DNA of 64,000 bases, taken from a virus. Where the stretch lies: positions 30,286 through 94,285 of IMG/VR virus record IMGVR_UViG_3300030012_001865, one strand, 5' to 3'. The notes beneath the pieces were generated by a model. That model saw only the letters and a program-made list of their open reading frames with translations, did no database searches and was not told the DNA's origin. Positions 43,001 to 52,121 of this stretch are shown here, in pieces (position 1 is the first letter of the stretch; each line of letters opens with the position of its first letter). Position numbers and translations under genes: made by a program.

Positions 43001-43784
43001 GATTACTAAAGTGTGCGTCTTTTACATTTAACGCTGCGGTTTTCTCATCTTCTTTTAGTTCTATTCTAGTTTCTCTACTCATTCTAGAGAATACCATTTC
43101 TAATAGTTGTGACGAGTTTACAGGATCTTTAGGATTGTATCTAGGCACAGGCATATTATTCTCATCAAGCAGAGGTACTCTGTTACCATCTTTATCCTGT
43201 ACATCTTTACGTAGATATACTATGTCTTCAAAAATTTGCTGGTATAATCTATATGCTTTAGTTCCTTTTAGCTGTGGATTTTTTCTTAGTTGTATCATGT
43301 GTGCTGCAGCCCACTCACCAAAAAATCTGTAGTCTAGGTTTTTAACATCGTCAAAGTCTTGTACCTGGTACCGTTTATTTTTTACAAATGCTGCAGACAA
43401 AACATCAACTGCTTCTTTTATTTCTGCAGGTGTCATTCCTGGTATACGGGTTAGGCCTACAGGATACATGGCTGTAGCAGACTCTAGGTTAGAATCAAAT
43501 ATATACCATCTCTTTGACTGTTTTGTTTCAGGATCTATACTTACATAAAAGTTTTTAAATATCTGCGGTTCTCCGTTTTCGTCTACGTTATTACCAGACT
43601 CACTCTCTGCAAACCATTTATTAAAATCTTCTTGTTGTGTTATAAGATATGTATTATATGCTCTCTGACCATCTTGATTATATATATCATAGAGTTTTCC
43701 AAACAGTAAAGATGTTTTACCATTAGGTGCTAATACGGATTCTTTACCGCTCTTAAACGATTCGTCTAGTAAATTACACTTCAT
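37092..43784 (-). CDS. Single-chain DNA-dependent RNA polymerase, crAss-like (2230 aa)
   Basis: Size, gene order and the catalytic motif identify the crAss-like RNA polymerase, the single-polypeptide enzyme related to beta/beta' double-psi barrels and studied as gp66 of Cellulophaga phage phi14:2. The metal-binding triad is GSDFDIDKIFLL, with Asp1418, Asp1420 and Asp1422, close to the equivalent position in gp66 (about 2180 residues). The third residue of the D-x-D-x-D loop is Ile here, where the universal D-F-D-G-D has Gly. An acidic low-complexity insert (about residues 1680-1715, EEAPVEVEEETDEIAELDE) separates two domains. Family knowledge says it is packaged and transcribes early genes after injection. 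It starts in a one-base TAATG overlap with the 1849-residue gene. Confidence 0.9.
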   Translation of the reverse strand: MKCNLLDESFKSGKESVLAPNGKTSLLFGKLYDIYNQDGQRAYNTYLITQQEDFNKWFAESESGNNVDENGEPQIFKNFYVSIDPETKQSKRWYIFDSNLESATAMYPVGLTRIPGMTPAEIKEAVDVLSAAFVKNKRYQVQDFDDVKNLDYRFFGEWAAAHMIQLRKNPQLKGTKAYRLYQQIFEDIVYLRKDVQDKDGNRVPLLDENNMPVPRYNPKDPVNSSQLLEMVFSRMSRETRIELKEDEKTAALNVKDAHFSNPKEKLTANVKLMIRSLFNVTFEDGKIVPVMSKTLGKPTLVDLTKTYATIMQYLSNIYSSDPTVDVYEMMIERLKDVQGFHPEFNELVAMLERAPQYKKTQFVQAFMRPELDYTTTFVDGTSRTGTRIGSPDVQSSEKNIRDNWQIAYEQLMTKPNQVGKRILDVRNAEKAVAAYTAFNKKLKEVYKRALVKAKKTNIQDLTEADIQLKPIAQVFAKVLNTIGIQADPVALEYLFKQSDNPAIEANKLMSSLKYVFLGSTRKGSLGLQNLIDKHKATKEGRSFPVLEDQEGNINSIMFDEKSIRPFSTAQGVYDADLLETTVLGPGATLYWKYGMYSYLHTAVLRIQKGDKSYVEQLKKLPYTETSVWINWLLENEDNAFAIKQFLHMVNVATKSEGKKNTYLTGADAMINNITRVLNGQYTTVSTGTSSTQHYLQGPENIDSGVEYANGEVTFSNTNVISTFQRYIVADIESQRQAWNHVFGRDRLPQDELYLNYHYKLNKDGTKQFIDPETKLPTGNVFKGETMMFPDLAYGTPLAEKLQLYHKAASDTQYTRNLPMHLTEEILNDPEVKKMIEDAFKSEFIKSLELAKKYDVYSEDKQGVLIAKAIDSNLIQSFKSRRGKDGNTLSTQISARAFGDYVFNSIIAAREAMGMFVGHPAMYKSMEDVPKRSGHFTTPTQRFRIYKHKGKWAINPKYYHATVTDIISPGEFFTDPKWTKALGKDIAQMFEEVDLTDGTTWITPELFRQRERGLGRWPDAREKAFDRIMRRKAKKGDYKKVNFTPQKFTVRGTNVKGQYNVPRIEKTAYVVLWPDLVETTPLKSLYDKMVAFEKENTTDEGIVGAQVAVISAIKAGAKSVTKIDTDGVINDDFDLDFSLENHEMMGLAQELPTKGFTSTIVGSQPKQIVLSNIDLDAAYPGYNSGAELLQDYYTNEAKIAELGRQKFAQQHGLNEDFLDPGIADHSKLHAKLMQRYLDTQNDNMIKGLEDGTIPLDAMFQDRRGLQSALTNALSKQSILYKALGGQFVQITGFGLGQDSARYSELKKDERNRIRWIIDTKNLKAPQLDLQNKKIIPGQILLPYEFIDKIKPKDGRSVEELSDTELQSLIDKDALQLLGYRIPNQSIASIFSMEIAGILPKGSGDSIVVFDGMTTLTGSDFDIDKIFLLVPHLEFTEGKLRRKVVDETKEGLENKRIQVWESILQNAEKSGELLFPTDTGFLKNDANAVYEMAFAGRDDKVMTNLKFFGPVYQDSLKTRFLMGKKMVGSVANNIVDHIPSALAGLQLTEYIGYGHIGIGTKNKELVQYTDLSRNDVIGDDMLITQVISAYMNANVDIEKDPYISYVNFNTHTVNVAFLLLRAGVNYKWVNRFLAQPVIREYVDNLFSLDSEALTDRQLTNSAIKRKALNKTKKDFFPKTREVEEAPVEVEEETDEIAELDETTLEVEEQDVVVEEVNATQEITIPILEDLLRFGEGQNNYFDMQKFILDEFLRLNEHGEAVLEQMLGSRLISTGLGRNLTEVRMKKEKKESLEKDPRFLNFSSKYQNNSADGLTLMGVAHQYVDYILDTFQDEFLSESDFMVEGLHKLLDVTLMTDNVLNRQKLVDTMYTYLYSGFQLASTEEFGMQNLLFSKSEAASFVVEFRKMQKDNPDNILLNKLLSSKLQAFGQNELPSYVYARGLKSVPPEIRNLAVQEWEDLYIDPKTRKFAIKLVNMAFFVSGFNNNKNSFHSYIPMTWNKSSGFAEYVKQDLSDLSLLSIDDMVEQILRHNTDNPRMVTDLGTKPKKVQRDIKNSGFTDAKGKFVPFKKELSITLTGRAKEAVKRRRADGKVVYAPIIKSNVLGEIETRIMGYKDDGTPIYTKTRAIRSLTYKLIGLKYSTVEGQTIKNPVYEVISPLGFKDSKGNTVNEYRYDPDGYAEKKVNYSIFEQNDPKIELKQFQLASYREFKNSLREIAVKVDKKPTNINPERDIC

Positions 43785-46700
43785 TATTTACAAGGTGTTT
43801 GATCATCTTCTTCTAAATTACTCATATCTATATCGCTATCAATATCATCTAGCGCTTCTAAATCGTTCATCCAAGAAGGTTCGTTATTATCTTGCTCAGG
43901 TAAAGATTCTCTCTTTACTTCTACTTCTTCTACTATGTCATCTATCTCTGGAGTTACCTGCTCTTCTACAAGAGATGCAAACATTGCTGCATTAATAGCT
44001 GCTTCTGTTTCTTCTACAGACATAGTAGTATTAAGGTCTGTTACAATTTCATCTGCTGCTTCGCTTTCTTCTGCTTTAGTAATACCATCTTCTATCATTT
44101 CTTGTTTTACAGACTCCATTAGTATTTCTCCTGCATCATCGTCTTCAACACTTTGCAACTCAAGTATAGGAGGTTTCTCCTCTTTAACTTCTTTTGCATA
44201 CTCTGTAGGACTATTTATTACAGACATTCTAATACTAGGTTGTATAAACGGTGAACCTGTAGCTCTGTGTGTAAATGCACTAGTATTTACAACTAAATTT
44301 TCAACAAGCAAATCTACGTAATTAGGATCAGAAGTTCTAGACCGTTGTACATTAAATCTTTTATTTTCTACAAACCAGTCAATAATTTTTTCTTTATTAT
44401 TTTCTATGTCTTGCGCACTGTAAGATTCTACAGATATTATACCCTCGGTTTCATTAGCTATTTTTAATAAATTATTTTTTACATCAAATCTAAACATATG
44501 TTTGTCTGTAATTTGATCATTTTCATATACTAGCATGTTTAGTAGCTCAGAGAATGTAGGCGTTAGTTCACTATTACTTATGTAACTAAATAAGCTTTGC
44601 ATAAACTCTGCCTGATCTCCAAAGTCTCGTGTTTTTATATAGTCATTTATCCACGCTTCTGATACAATATCATTTAGTAATATTTTTTTAGATATTCTGT
44701 CTGTGTATATGGTATACAGCAACTCAGCAACTGGCCTGTTCAAGTTTTCTATAGATACACGTAGTGGGAATATAGAACCATTGTTCATTCGTATAGGCAT
44801 GTATACTGCACCTTTTGTATCAGGATTTGTAGCGTATAAACTTAACTCAGGATACGTTCTACCAAAAGCATCTACATATTCACTACCATCGTTAAATACA
44901 AATATAACTTTCTGATCTCTAACTCTAGGGTCACCATTGTTTAACACTGTAGCTAAGTTATTCTTTTGTCCCTTACGGGTATCTAAATGGCCGCCGCTCA
45001 TAGCTTCTATTTTTGCAGTGGCTTGTTTATCTTTTTGGTACAGATTATAAAAGTCTCTTCTAAAATCTTTTAACTCTTGCATTGCTTGATCCCATTTACT
45101 AGGGTCCATGTTACTAAATATGTACGGCTCTTCGTGCATATAAAATGTAAGAGTAGTTCCTTCATTTGTTGTAAGCGTACCTTTTATAGGTATTACTTTT
45201 AACTCTTCGTCTGTTAGATCTTGTTTATTTTTAAGTTTATTTACAGTTCCTCTAGGATACTGTCCGCCTTCACGTAGTTCTATATAATCAAAATCTATTT
45301 CCCATACAATATCTTTATCTTGTTGGGTTATGTCTCCTGTGTTAGGATTCTCTAAGTAGTTAGATGTAGTTGTATCTGTACCAGGAGTGTTGTTAAAAAA
45401 GTTTCTTACAGATTTCCACGCAGCTGTAAGTATGCTTTGTAGTTTTACAGGTTTGTCTTTTTCTATACCTGCCTGCAGAGTGTCATCTTCTTTAGATATT
45501 ATTACTTGTAAATTTTCGTTTTCTTCTGCAGCTGTGTCATTAGAAGGTACTTCAGGATCTCTTTCTGTAGCTTTATTAGTAGTCTGTATAGATTCGTTAA
45601 CTGTAGCAGATCTCTGCGCTTTTATTACATCTTTCTTTAGTATTCTACCATTCTTACCAGTACCCTGGATATTAGATATATCAATATTATTAGCATCAGC
45701 ATAGGCTTGGGCAGATGGTGTAATATTAAGCTGATTTGGTCTAGGAGATTCTTTTTTACCTTCAGCCTTTACCTCTGCATTGTAATATGCGTTAATTTTA
45801 TTATCATATTGACTAAGTAACTCTTTGTTTAGAATTTTATTAATACTTTCTTCAATTTGTGATAATTCAGCGGGACTGTAAGGTCCTCCTTCTTCTAAAA
45901 ACTTTTTAGCCATTATCCTTTCTGCTATAGTAGCATTAGGATCTAATAATTTTATTTGTGCCTTATATTTATTAACTATATTTTTTCCTTTTGCAGATTC
46001 ATTAGCAGCACGAATTAATTCTCTTCTATATCTTGCTTTATCTCTTTTCTTTACTGCATCCAACTTCATTTGAGTAGCTTCATCAAATGATAAAGTCTCA
46101 AGTTCTTCTTGCATTTTTTGCTCTAAATCAGATACATTATCTACTTGATTTGGCGTAGGAGGATCTTCTTTAGATCTTTCGTTACTCTCTTTATTCTCTT
46201 CATTTTTTGTTGCATTTTCAGCTGCTTCTCCGCTTTCTACAACAGATGCTATTTGTTCTTCAGCTTTTTTTATAGCCTCATCTCTTTCGTCTAATGCTTT
46301 TTTAGCTTGCTCAAATTCTTTTGCAGGATTATTATATATACCTGTAATCATTTCTTGGAATGCTTGCAGTTCTCTAGCTAATAATAAACCATCTGCAAAC
46401 AAATCAAACAGCTGTTGCATTTCTAAATCATTTAGATTTATTTCTGCACCACTCATTTGTTCTAGTTGTTCTACAAATTTGCTAAACACTTCTTGCAAAA
46501 CTTTAGAATCATTTAAATCTTTTTTAGTAAGTTCTAATCCTTTGAACCCTTCCATGTTTACAATACCAGCTGTAAGATTTAGAAGCGCCGTATTTATATC
46601 ATCACTACGTCTGTCAAAATCTTTAGACATGTAAGAATAGTATGCTAGCTTTTGTTCTATCAGCGCTAAAGTCTGTGCATTTACATTAGGATCGTTAGAT

Positions 46701-49333
46701 AGTTTACGTGCTATCTGCGGCATCATAGCTGCTATACCTTCTCTTATAGGCACAAGATTGTCTTCGTAGTCTTTTATTCTTTCTCTTAAAAAATTAACTT
46801 CTTTTTGTACATCTACTTTAGTTACAGGTAACCCTAGAGGATCGTTAGGATCTGTTTGCTCTCTACCAAAAGTTTCAGCAAATTGCTCATCAGACATATT
46901 AGATATGTCATCTAGCATTTCTAATAATATATCTATTTGCCCTGTTTCAGAAAACAGTTCTATAGTTTTAAATATTTTAAATGCCTCGTCTGTTTTTAAT
47001 TTAAATATATCATTTTTTTCTAGAGCTTCTCTTTGTCGTTGCTCTGACTTAGTTAGACTTGCAAGATGATGTATATGTTTTAAAACATCTCCTCCTTCCT
47101 GCACCGCATTTATATCATCAACAACTTTTTTAGTTCTTTCGTATTTTTCTTGATAATCTTGCCACTCTGTAGGTGTGCCTCTAAAATATGATCCACCAGC
47201 TTCACCTAGCTTACCTAATAATGCTCCTAAAAACATAGCTTGTTGACCGTGCAGTTCTTGTGGTGTTTGCCACCATCCTTTAGCCATAGATATTCCCATA
47301 CCTATACCACCGTCTATAACATCTGATATATCATTTAAATCAGGTGTGTATTCATGAGTAAAATAATCTTTTGCACCTCTTTCTAGCGCATACTGTATCC
47401 ACTCTTCGTTCATTTCTGCTAGCGGACGTTTCCACCAGTTCTTAGCCCATTCTTTTACCCATCCTGCTTTGCCTAATTCTTTAAATATAGTTTTACCGCC
47501 TTGAGTTGCTATTCTAGCCTTAAGGTATTTACTAAATAAATTAGTTGAGCCTCCCCCAAATAAATTTTTAAACATTATAAGGTTAGACGCTCCAACGACT
47601 ACAACATTTAAACCCCACGCTATATTAGCATAAGCCTCTGCTGTGTCTCTTATGTCTTGCTCAGACATACCTTGATACCTAGGGTCTCCTTCAGCTTGTA
47701 GTTTTGTAATAAGATCTATAGAGTTTTTAAGAATCATGTTAGCCTCAATAGAAGCTTCACCAGCTGCAGATATTAAACCTGCACCTATATAATTAGCCTT
47801 TGCTAATCGTGCAGACGTCATACCTGCTCCTTGTATGGATCTTCTAGCTAGTTGAAATCCGCCAGATATAGTAGACTTTCTAAACATAGCAGTTGCAGCT
47901 CTAGCGTAGTTTTTAGGATTAGCAATTTTCATCATTTTTGCTAATCCTTGTGCTACTTTTAATTCTGCAGCTACACCCCCTGTTGCAGCAGCACCTAATA
48001 AAAATCCTAAACCATCCATACCTTGGTCTGCCCAAAAGTTTGCTGTACCGATACTTTGTAACAAAGACATTTCTTCTTCAGCTGCAGATTTATGTATAGG
48101 GTATTCTTGCTTATACCATTGTTTAAACTCAGAAAATATTTCGTTACCAGGGTTATTAAATACACCACTGAATCTGCCTTGAGACCATGCAGAAGGTATA
48201 CCAACCATAAGTGTATTAGTTGTGCTTAAAGATACTTCAAGAAAAGAACTTAATAAATTACCAATACCTCTAATAAATTTATTAGCGTTTGTTTGTTTTA
48301 GCGCAGTCTCTTCTTTTATATTAGTACCTGGATATATATCTATACCGTAATCACCAAACAATGATAAACCTGTTCTAGCTTCTCTACGTATAGCAGCTTC
48401 AGACTTGCTTTTCCCTATAGGAAAATACATATCCATAGGGAATTCACTTGTTACCCCTACAGGCAATATTCCAAATATACCGTCTTTATCACTTTTTATT
48501 ACAAAGGGCGTTCTTTCGTTACTGTAGTGTTCGTAAGGATTATCTACATATCTACCAAAGTCTTTACCTTCTGTAACTTCAAAATTAGAAAAAGTATTTA
48601 AACCTGTTGTTTTAGGTTTTTCTACAATAGGAGACTCACTCATAGCCTCTTCATAGGTAGTACCATACTTTAAAAAGAATTGACTTTGTGGGCCTATTTC
48701 CATCATGCCATTTTCATCTACAAGATCGTCGTAAGCTTTAGAGTATCCTTCTGCAGTATTATAATCATTGTGTTTATAAGAATCTTTTACGCCATATATA
48801 GGAAACCCTTCTTTTTTAGTTACATCGCCTTCTTGATGAAAAGGCTGATCATCAGCAGGACCGTATACAGTATCAACTGTTTCGGGATTATTAAATTCTA
48901 AATGAAAATGTGCCTGCCCCTCGCGGGTTCTTTCGTCTATAAGCTCAGCGTTATGTCTTCTTAAAAAGTCTGCACCACGTTGACTTAATTTTGTAGCTTC
49001 TGCATCATCAAAGAAATAGTTTACAATATCTTTACCATCTCCTTCACTGTATCTAACACCAAAATCTATAGCGTTACCGTGGTTGTGATGTGAACCTTCA
49101 TCTCCATGTCTATGTGCACTAGTGATTGTAAAGTCTGTGCCTGCAGAAGATGCTAATTCCATCAAACCTAAGCCTGCGTATTTACCTACTTCTGGTCCAG
49201 TAACACCTCTTAAATTTATAGAAGATATTGGAGTACGAATATCTGTTTCAGGTAAATTAGTTAGAGGATCTAAAGTTTGCGTATTCTGTATTGGGTCCGC
49301 TACAGGTAAGTTTAAGTCACTTATTTTAACCAT
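43784..49333 (-). CDS. Giant virion protein: M15-type peptidase plus E3-binding-like domain (1849 aa)
   Basis: Residues 45-150 form an M15 peptidase-like domain: SHHNHGNAID at 81-90 (His82/His83 and Asp90 as metal ligands) and AHFHLEF with His142/His144. Such domains cut peptidoglycan cross-links, so the protein can open the wall during DNA entry. About residues 330-660 are hydrophobic and helical with several possible membrane segments. Residues 1203-1239 read as a peripheral subunit-binding (E3-binding) domain: ITPSAQAYADANNIDISN then IQGTGKNGRILKKDV. The C-terminus is acidic and low complexity. It is followed by the RNA polymerase gene with a one-base overlap. A cargo protein ejected with the genome is the likely class. 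Confidence 0.75.
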   Translation of the reverse strand: MVKISDLNLPVADPIQNTQTLDPLTNLPETDIRTPISSINLRGVTGPEVGKYAGLGLMELASSAGTDFTITSAHRHGDEGSHHNHGNAIDFGVRYSEGDGKDIVNYFFDDAEATKLSQRGADFLRRHNAELIDERTREGQAHFHLEFNNPETVDTVYGPADDQPFHQEGDVTKKEGFPIYGVKDSYKHNDYNTAEGYSKAYDDLVDENGMMEIGPQSQFFLKYGTTYEEAMSESPIVEKPKTTGLNTFSNFEVTEGKDFGRYVDNPYEHYSNERTPFVIKSDKDGIFGILPVGVTSEFPMDMYFPIGKSKSEAAIRREARTGLSLFGDYGIDIYPGTNIKEETALKQTNANKFIRGIGNLLSSFLEVSLSTTNTLMVGIPSAWSQGRFSGVFNNPGNEIFSEFKQWYKQEYPIHKSAAEEEMSLLQSIGTANFWADQGMDGLGFLLGAAATGGVAAELKVAQGLAKMMKIANPKNYARAATAMFRKSTISGGFQLARRSIQGAGMTSARLAKANYIGAGLISAAGEASIEANMILKNSIDLITKLQAEGDPRYQGMSEQDIRDTAEAYANIAWGLNVVVVGASNLIMFKNLFGGGSTNLFSKYLKARIATQGGKTIFKELGKAGWVKEWAKNWWKRPLAEMNEEWIQYALERGAKDYFTHEYTPDLNDISDVIDGGIGMGISMAKGWWQTPQELHGQQAMFLGALLGKLGEAGGSYFRGTPTEWQDYQEKYERTKKVVDDINAVQEGGDVLKHIHHLASLTKSEQRQREALEKNDIFKLKTDEAFKIFKTIELFSETGQIDILLEMLDDISNMSDEQFAETFGREQTDPNDPLGLPVTKVDVQKEVNFLRERIKDYEDNLVPIREGIAAMMPQIARKLSNDPNVNAQTLALIEQKLAYYSYMSKDFDRRSDDINTALLNLTAGIVNMEGFKGLELTKKDLNDSKVLQEVFSKFVEQLEQMSGAEINLNDLEMQQLFDLFADGLLLARELQAFQEMITGIYNNPAKEFEQAKKALDERDEAIKKAEEQIASVVESGEAAENATKNEENKESNERSKEDPPTPNQVDNVSDLEQKMQEELETLSFDEATQMKLDAVKKRDKARYRRELIRAANESAKGKNIVNKYKAQIKLLDPNATIAERIMAKKFLEEGGPYSPAELSQIEESINKILNKELLSQYDNKINAYYNAEVKAEGKKESPRPNQLNITPSAQAYADANNIDISNIQGTGKNGRILKKDVIKAQRSATVNESIQTTNKATERDPEVPSNDTAAEENENLQVIISKEDDTLQAGIEKDKPVKLQSILTAAWKSVRNFFNNTPGTDTTTSNYLENPNTGDITQQDKDIVWEIDFDYIELREGGQYPRGTVNKLKNKQDLTDEELKVIPIKGTLTTNEGTTLTFYMHEEPYIFSNMDPSKWDQAMQELKDFRRDFYNLYQKDKQATAKIEAMSGGHLDTRKGQKNNLATVLNNGDPRVRDQKVIFVFNDGSEYVDAFGRTYPELSLYATNPDTKGAVYMPIRMNNGSIFPLRVSIENLNRPVAELLYTIYTDRISKKILLNDIVSEAWINDYIKTRDFGDQAEFMQSLFSYISNSELTPTFSELLNMLVYENDQITDKHMFRFDVKNNLLKIANETEGIISVESYSAQDIENNKEKIIDWFVENKRFNVQRSRTSDPNYVDLLVENLVVNTSAFTHRATGSPFIQPSIRMSVINSPTEYAKEVKEEKPPILELQSVEDDDAGEILMESVKQEMIEDGITKAEESEAADEIVTDLNTTMSVEETEAAINAAMFASLVEEQVTPEIDDIVEEVEVKRESLPEQDNNEPSWMNDLEALDDIDSDIDMSNLEEDDQTPCK

Positions 49334-49336
49334 AGT

Positions 49337-52117
49337 TTATTGTATTTGTATTCCAGATAACAAACTCTGTACTTGTGCATCACCATCAAAGATTCTGTAT
49401 ATTAAAGCCTCTAAACTAGGAGCTTCTGTTTCACCATTTTCAAATTCTATTGGCGTTATATTACTTGCAACTCTCAAGTTTTTATCTGCATCACCTGTTG
49501 GTCTATAGAAATACATAGAATATGTTTCAGACATTGGCTGTGCAGTAACTGCTTCTCCAGCATCTATATCTCTACCTGCCATAAGTCTCTTACGTTCTAT
49601 ACGTAGTTGATCTGTAGTAGGATCAAATAATAATTCTCCAGTTTCTTTATTTCTTATAGGCCCTTGACTTAACATTTTAGGATCTAATACTCTAAACTCA
49701 AACTCATCATTGGTAGAAGTTACTATACTCGATGTAGCAGTTTCTATACCTGATGCCTGTAGCGTTGGCAAGTATTGCATGTTTAATCTCATCTGTACAC
49801 CTTGAGCCACTCTTTCTGCACCTATTTGCTGTGCTCTTTGAGTTGTCATACCTTGTGATCTAGCTTCATCTGGATTAGTATACAGCTGTTGCCCTTCAAA
49901 TATATATTGATCTGCTAATGAATTATAAGCGCTTACAGATTTATCAGCATCCATAGTTATAATCATTTTATCTAATTGATTTATATAATCACCTACATTT
50001 TTACCAACTGTTGCTAGATTGTTAAGCATAGAGAAAGGTATAGGTTGTGGCTCTTTGTTTCCAACTTTATACCATTTAGGATCTAATACAAAGTATGGTT
50101 TACCTTCAAACAATCCTTCACCTAAGTATAGCTGTGGAGCCCAAGAGGTAGATACTCTAACCCCTTCTGAATCTATTTGTTCTCCTGAAATTGCTCCTCT
50201 AATTTTCTCAAAAGCATCAGCGTAAAGTTCTTGAACAGATCCTGCATCAGGTTGTAACATGTCCATGTAAGGACCTCCTTGATTAGTTACAAAGTCACTA
50301 CTTCTTCTTTGTGTTCTATTATATTCTTGGTTATCTGTGTCTGCAGTAGGTTGATGATATGTAAACTGTCTATCTACATCTGTTATATTTTCAAAGCGCT
50401 CAAACTTATTTGCATAATCTTTATATAATCTTAGTACATCGCCAGGTATGTTAGCTCCTATTAACTCTTCAACACCAGTTACCGTATAATCTTCTATTAA
50501 TCTATCTAGATCTACTTCACTATAGTCAAATAGATACTGTGTAATAAGTTTAAAGTGGTTATGTAACGCTGCATATGCTGCAATATCATCATCAGAGAAC
50601 TGTGCTCTTTCATTGAATTCATCATAAAATGCTTTAGTCTCAGGAGATAATCTTTCCATTGCCTTTTCACCTATGGCTTTTCCAAACTTAGTGTAGTCTA
50701 ATATATTTTCCAAAATAGTTTTATCTTTTAAAGTACCTGTTTTTAGAGGGAACTCTAACTTAGCAAGGTTATCTAGATCTGTTTGTATTGCAGTTATCTC
50801 ATCGTTAAACGCTTGCGTTTCTTCAGGCCCTACATTTCCTTGTTCTAATTTGGTTTGTAAGTCTGTAAGTCTAGCTTTTTTGCTTCCTACTTCAGCTTGG
50901 TAGTCTTCATAATTAGTTACTCTACCTGTAGCATCTCCTAAAGGAATTTGTTGTGTGTCATAACTACCTCCTAAAGGTATACTATATCCTACTGTACTAG
51001 TTGATCCATCTTTACCACCTGCACCTGTCATAGATATTCTATCTACTGCGCTTACACCAGAACCAGCTGCAATCTGATCTAACAATGCTTCTCTTTGCAT
51101 AGTTCTAAATTGATTAGATGCCGCTTCATTTTCTCCTACACGTAAGATTTCATCTCTTATCATGTTTTGTTTTATAGGTAGATTCTGATTGTATTGCTCA
51201 GGACTATCTACGCCTGCCATTTGCATTTGCATAAGAGCTACCAAAGGGTCATCTGACAATGGCAGTACTGTAGGATCTTTTTGTGAGTACAATTCAAATG
51301 CGCTTCCGTGCATGTCAGGATTGTATTGTTCTACTAATCCTAAGTCGTATGCTTCATTTGCCCAGTCTCTATACTCAGGCATTGCATTTAAGAATCTATT
51401 TGTAAGTTCTCTAGCTCCTTCAGCTGTTGTATACTCTCTTTTTGTAATTACATCTTTGTATCCTACTATGGTTTGTCCATCAGGACCATATTTAGGTTCC
51501 ATGTTTACACTAGAGATTTGATTTTTATTTATCATCTCTTGTATCTTAAACATGTCATCAGTAACATTCTCAGGATGGAATTGTACAGGACCTCCTGTAA
51601 ATTCTGTTCCTTGTGGCATTCTATCTATTTCACCTGCTTTAAATGCTTCTAAGTTTTGATTATACATTTGTGTTTGCTTAGCAAGCATAGCGTTAGCTCT
51701 ATCTTGTGTATACAATTTTTTAGTTACACCGTCTTGTAAAGCTGCTCTCTGGTTTTGATATGCTTGACCAGCTTTCTTTAATCTTTTACCTGCGTCAGAC
51801 ATACCTGTATAATAATCGTATGTTAACTGTTGCATAGGAGCAGCCATTTGTGTAAGATCTCCGCCTGATGCTTCATATAACTCATTCATACGATCCATAT
51901 AAGGTTTTGTAAGAACAGACGCCTCGTCTTCTGTACCAGGTATTACTGAATACGAATCTAGTTCTTGCATAAATGCTATATTAGACTTAGCTGTTGCATC
52001 GAACAGTTGTTCTTGTGCCAAGTTTCTTTGATATACTTCCTGATAAGGGTAGGGAGAGATTTGTGTCTGCTCCATTGGCCCTGCCATCATCATTCCTGTT
52101 AGTCCTCGTACTGCCAT
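49337..52117 (-). CDS. Large virion/ejection-type protein (926 aa)
   Basis: The product starts MAVRGLTGMMMAGPMEQTQI. It is rich in Gln, Asp and Ala with long helical stretches, beginning with a Met/Gly-rich N-terminus and an internal helical region (AGQAYQNQRAALQDGVTKKLY). No catalytic motif or clear membrane segment is seen. It sits between the two other giant proteins in an arrangement of two- to four-base gaps, so it belongs to the same cargo group. A structural or chaperone role inside the virion is inferred from context. Confidence 0.65.
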   Translation of the reverse strand: MAVRGLTGMMMAGPMEQTQISPYPYQEVYQRNLAQEQLFDATAKSNIAFMQELDSYSVIPGTEDEASVLTKPYMDRMNELYEASGGDLTQMAAPMQQLTYDYYTGMSDAGKRLKKAGQAYQNQRAALQDGVTKKLYTQDRANAMLAKQTQMYNQNLEAFKAGEIDRMPQGTEFTGGPVQFHPENVTDDMFKIQEMINKNQISSVNMEPKYGPDGQTIVGYKDVITKREYTTAEGARELTNRFLNAMPEYRDWANEAYDLGLVEQYNPDMHGSAFELYSQKDPTVLPLSDDPLVALMQMQMAGVDSPEQYNQNLPIKQNMIRDEILRVGENEAASNQFRTMQREALLDQIAAGSGVSAVDRISMTGAGGKDGSTSTVGYSIPLGGSYDTQQIPLGDATGRVTNYEDYQAEVGSKKARLTDLQTKLEQGNVGPEETQAFNDEITAIQTDLDNLAKLEFPLKTGTLKDKTILENILDYTKFGKAIGEKAMERLSPETKAFYDEFNERAQFSDDDIAAYAALHNHFKLITQYLFDYSEVDLDRLIEDYTVTGVEELIGANIPGDVLRLYKDYANKFERFENITDVDRQFTYHQPTADTDNQEYNRTQRRSSDFVTNQGGPYMDMLQPDAGSVQELYADAFEKIRGAISGEQIDSEGVRVSTSWAPQLYLGEGLFEGKPYFVLDPKWYKVGNKEPQPIPFSMLNNLATVGKNVGDYINQLDKMIITMDADKSVSAYNSLADQYIFEGQQLYTNPDEARSQGMTTQRAQQIGAERVAQGVQMRLNMQYLPTLQASGIETATSSIVTSTNDEFEFRVLDPKMLSQGPIRNKETGELLFDPTTDQLRIERKRLMAGRDIDAGEAVTAQPMSETYSMYFYRPTGDADKNLRVASNITPIEFENGETEAPSLEALIYRIFDGDAQVQSLLSGIQIQ

Positions 52118-52121
52118 AATT

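Noticed and set aside
42835-43332. A 165-residue plus-strand frame in the RNA polymerase gene
   Set aside because: It is a shadow of the coding sequence on the other strand, with composition typical of such shadows.
37092-43784. Stop-codon reassignment as in some gut crAss-like phages
   Set aside because: The very long frames are continuous with the standard code, and TAA, TAG and TGA are all used as real gene ends, for example TAG for TerL.
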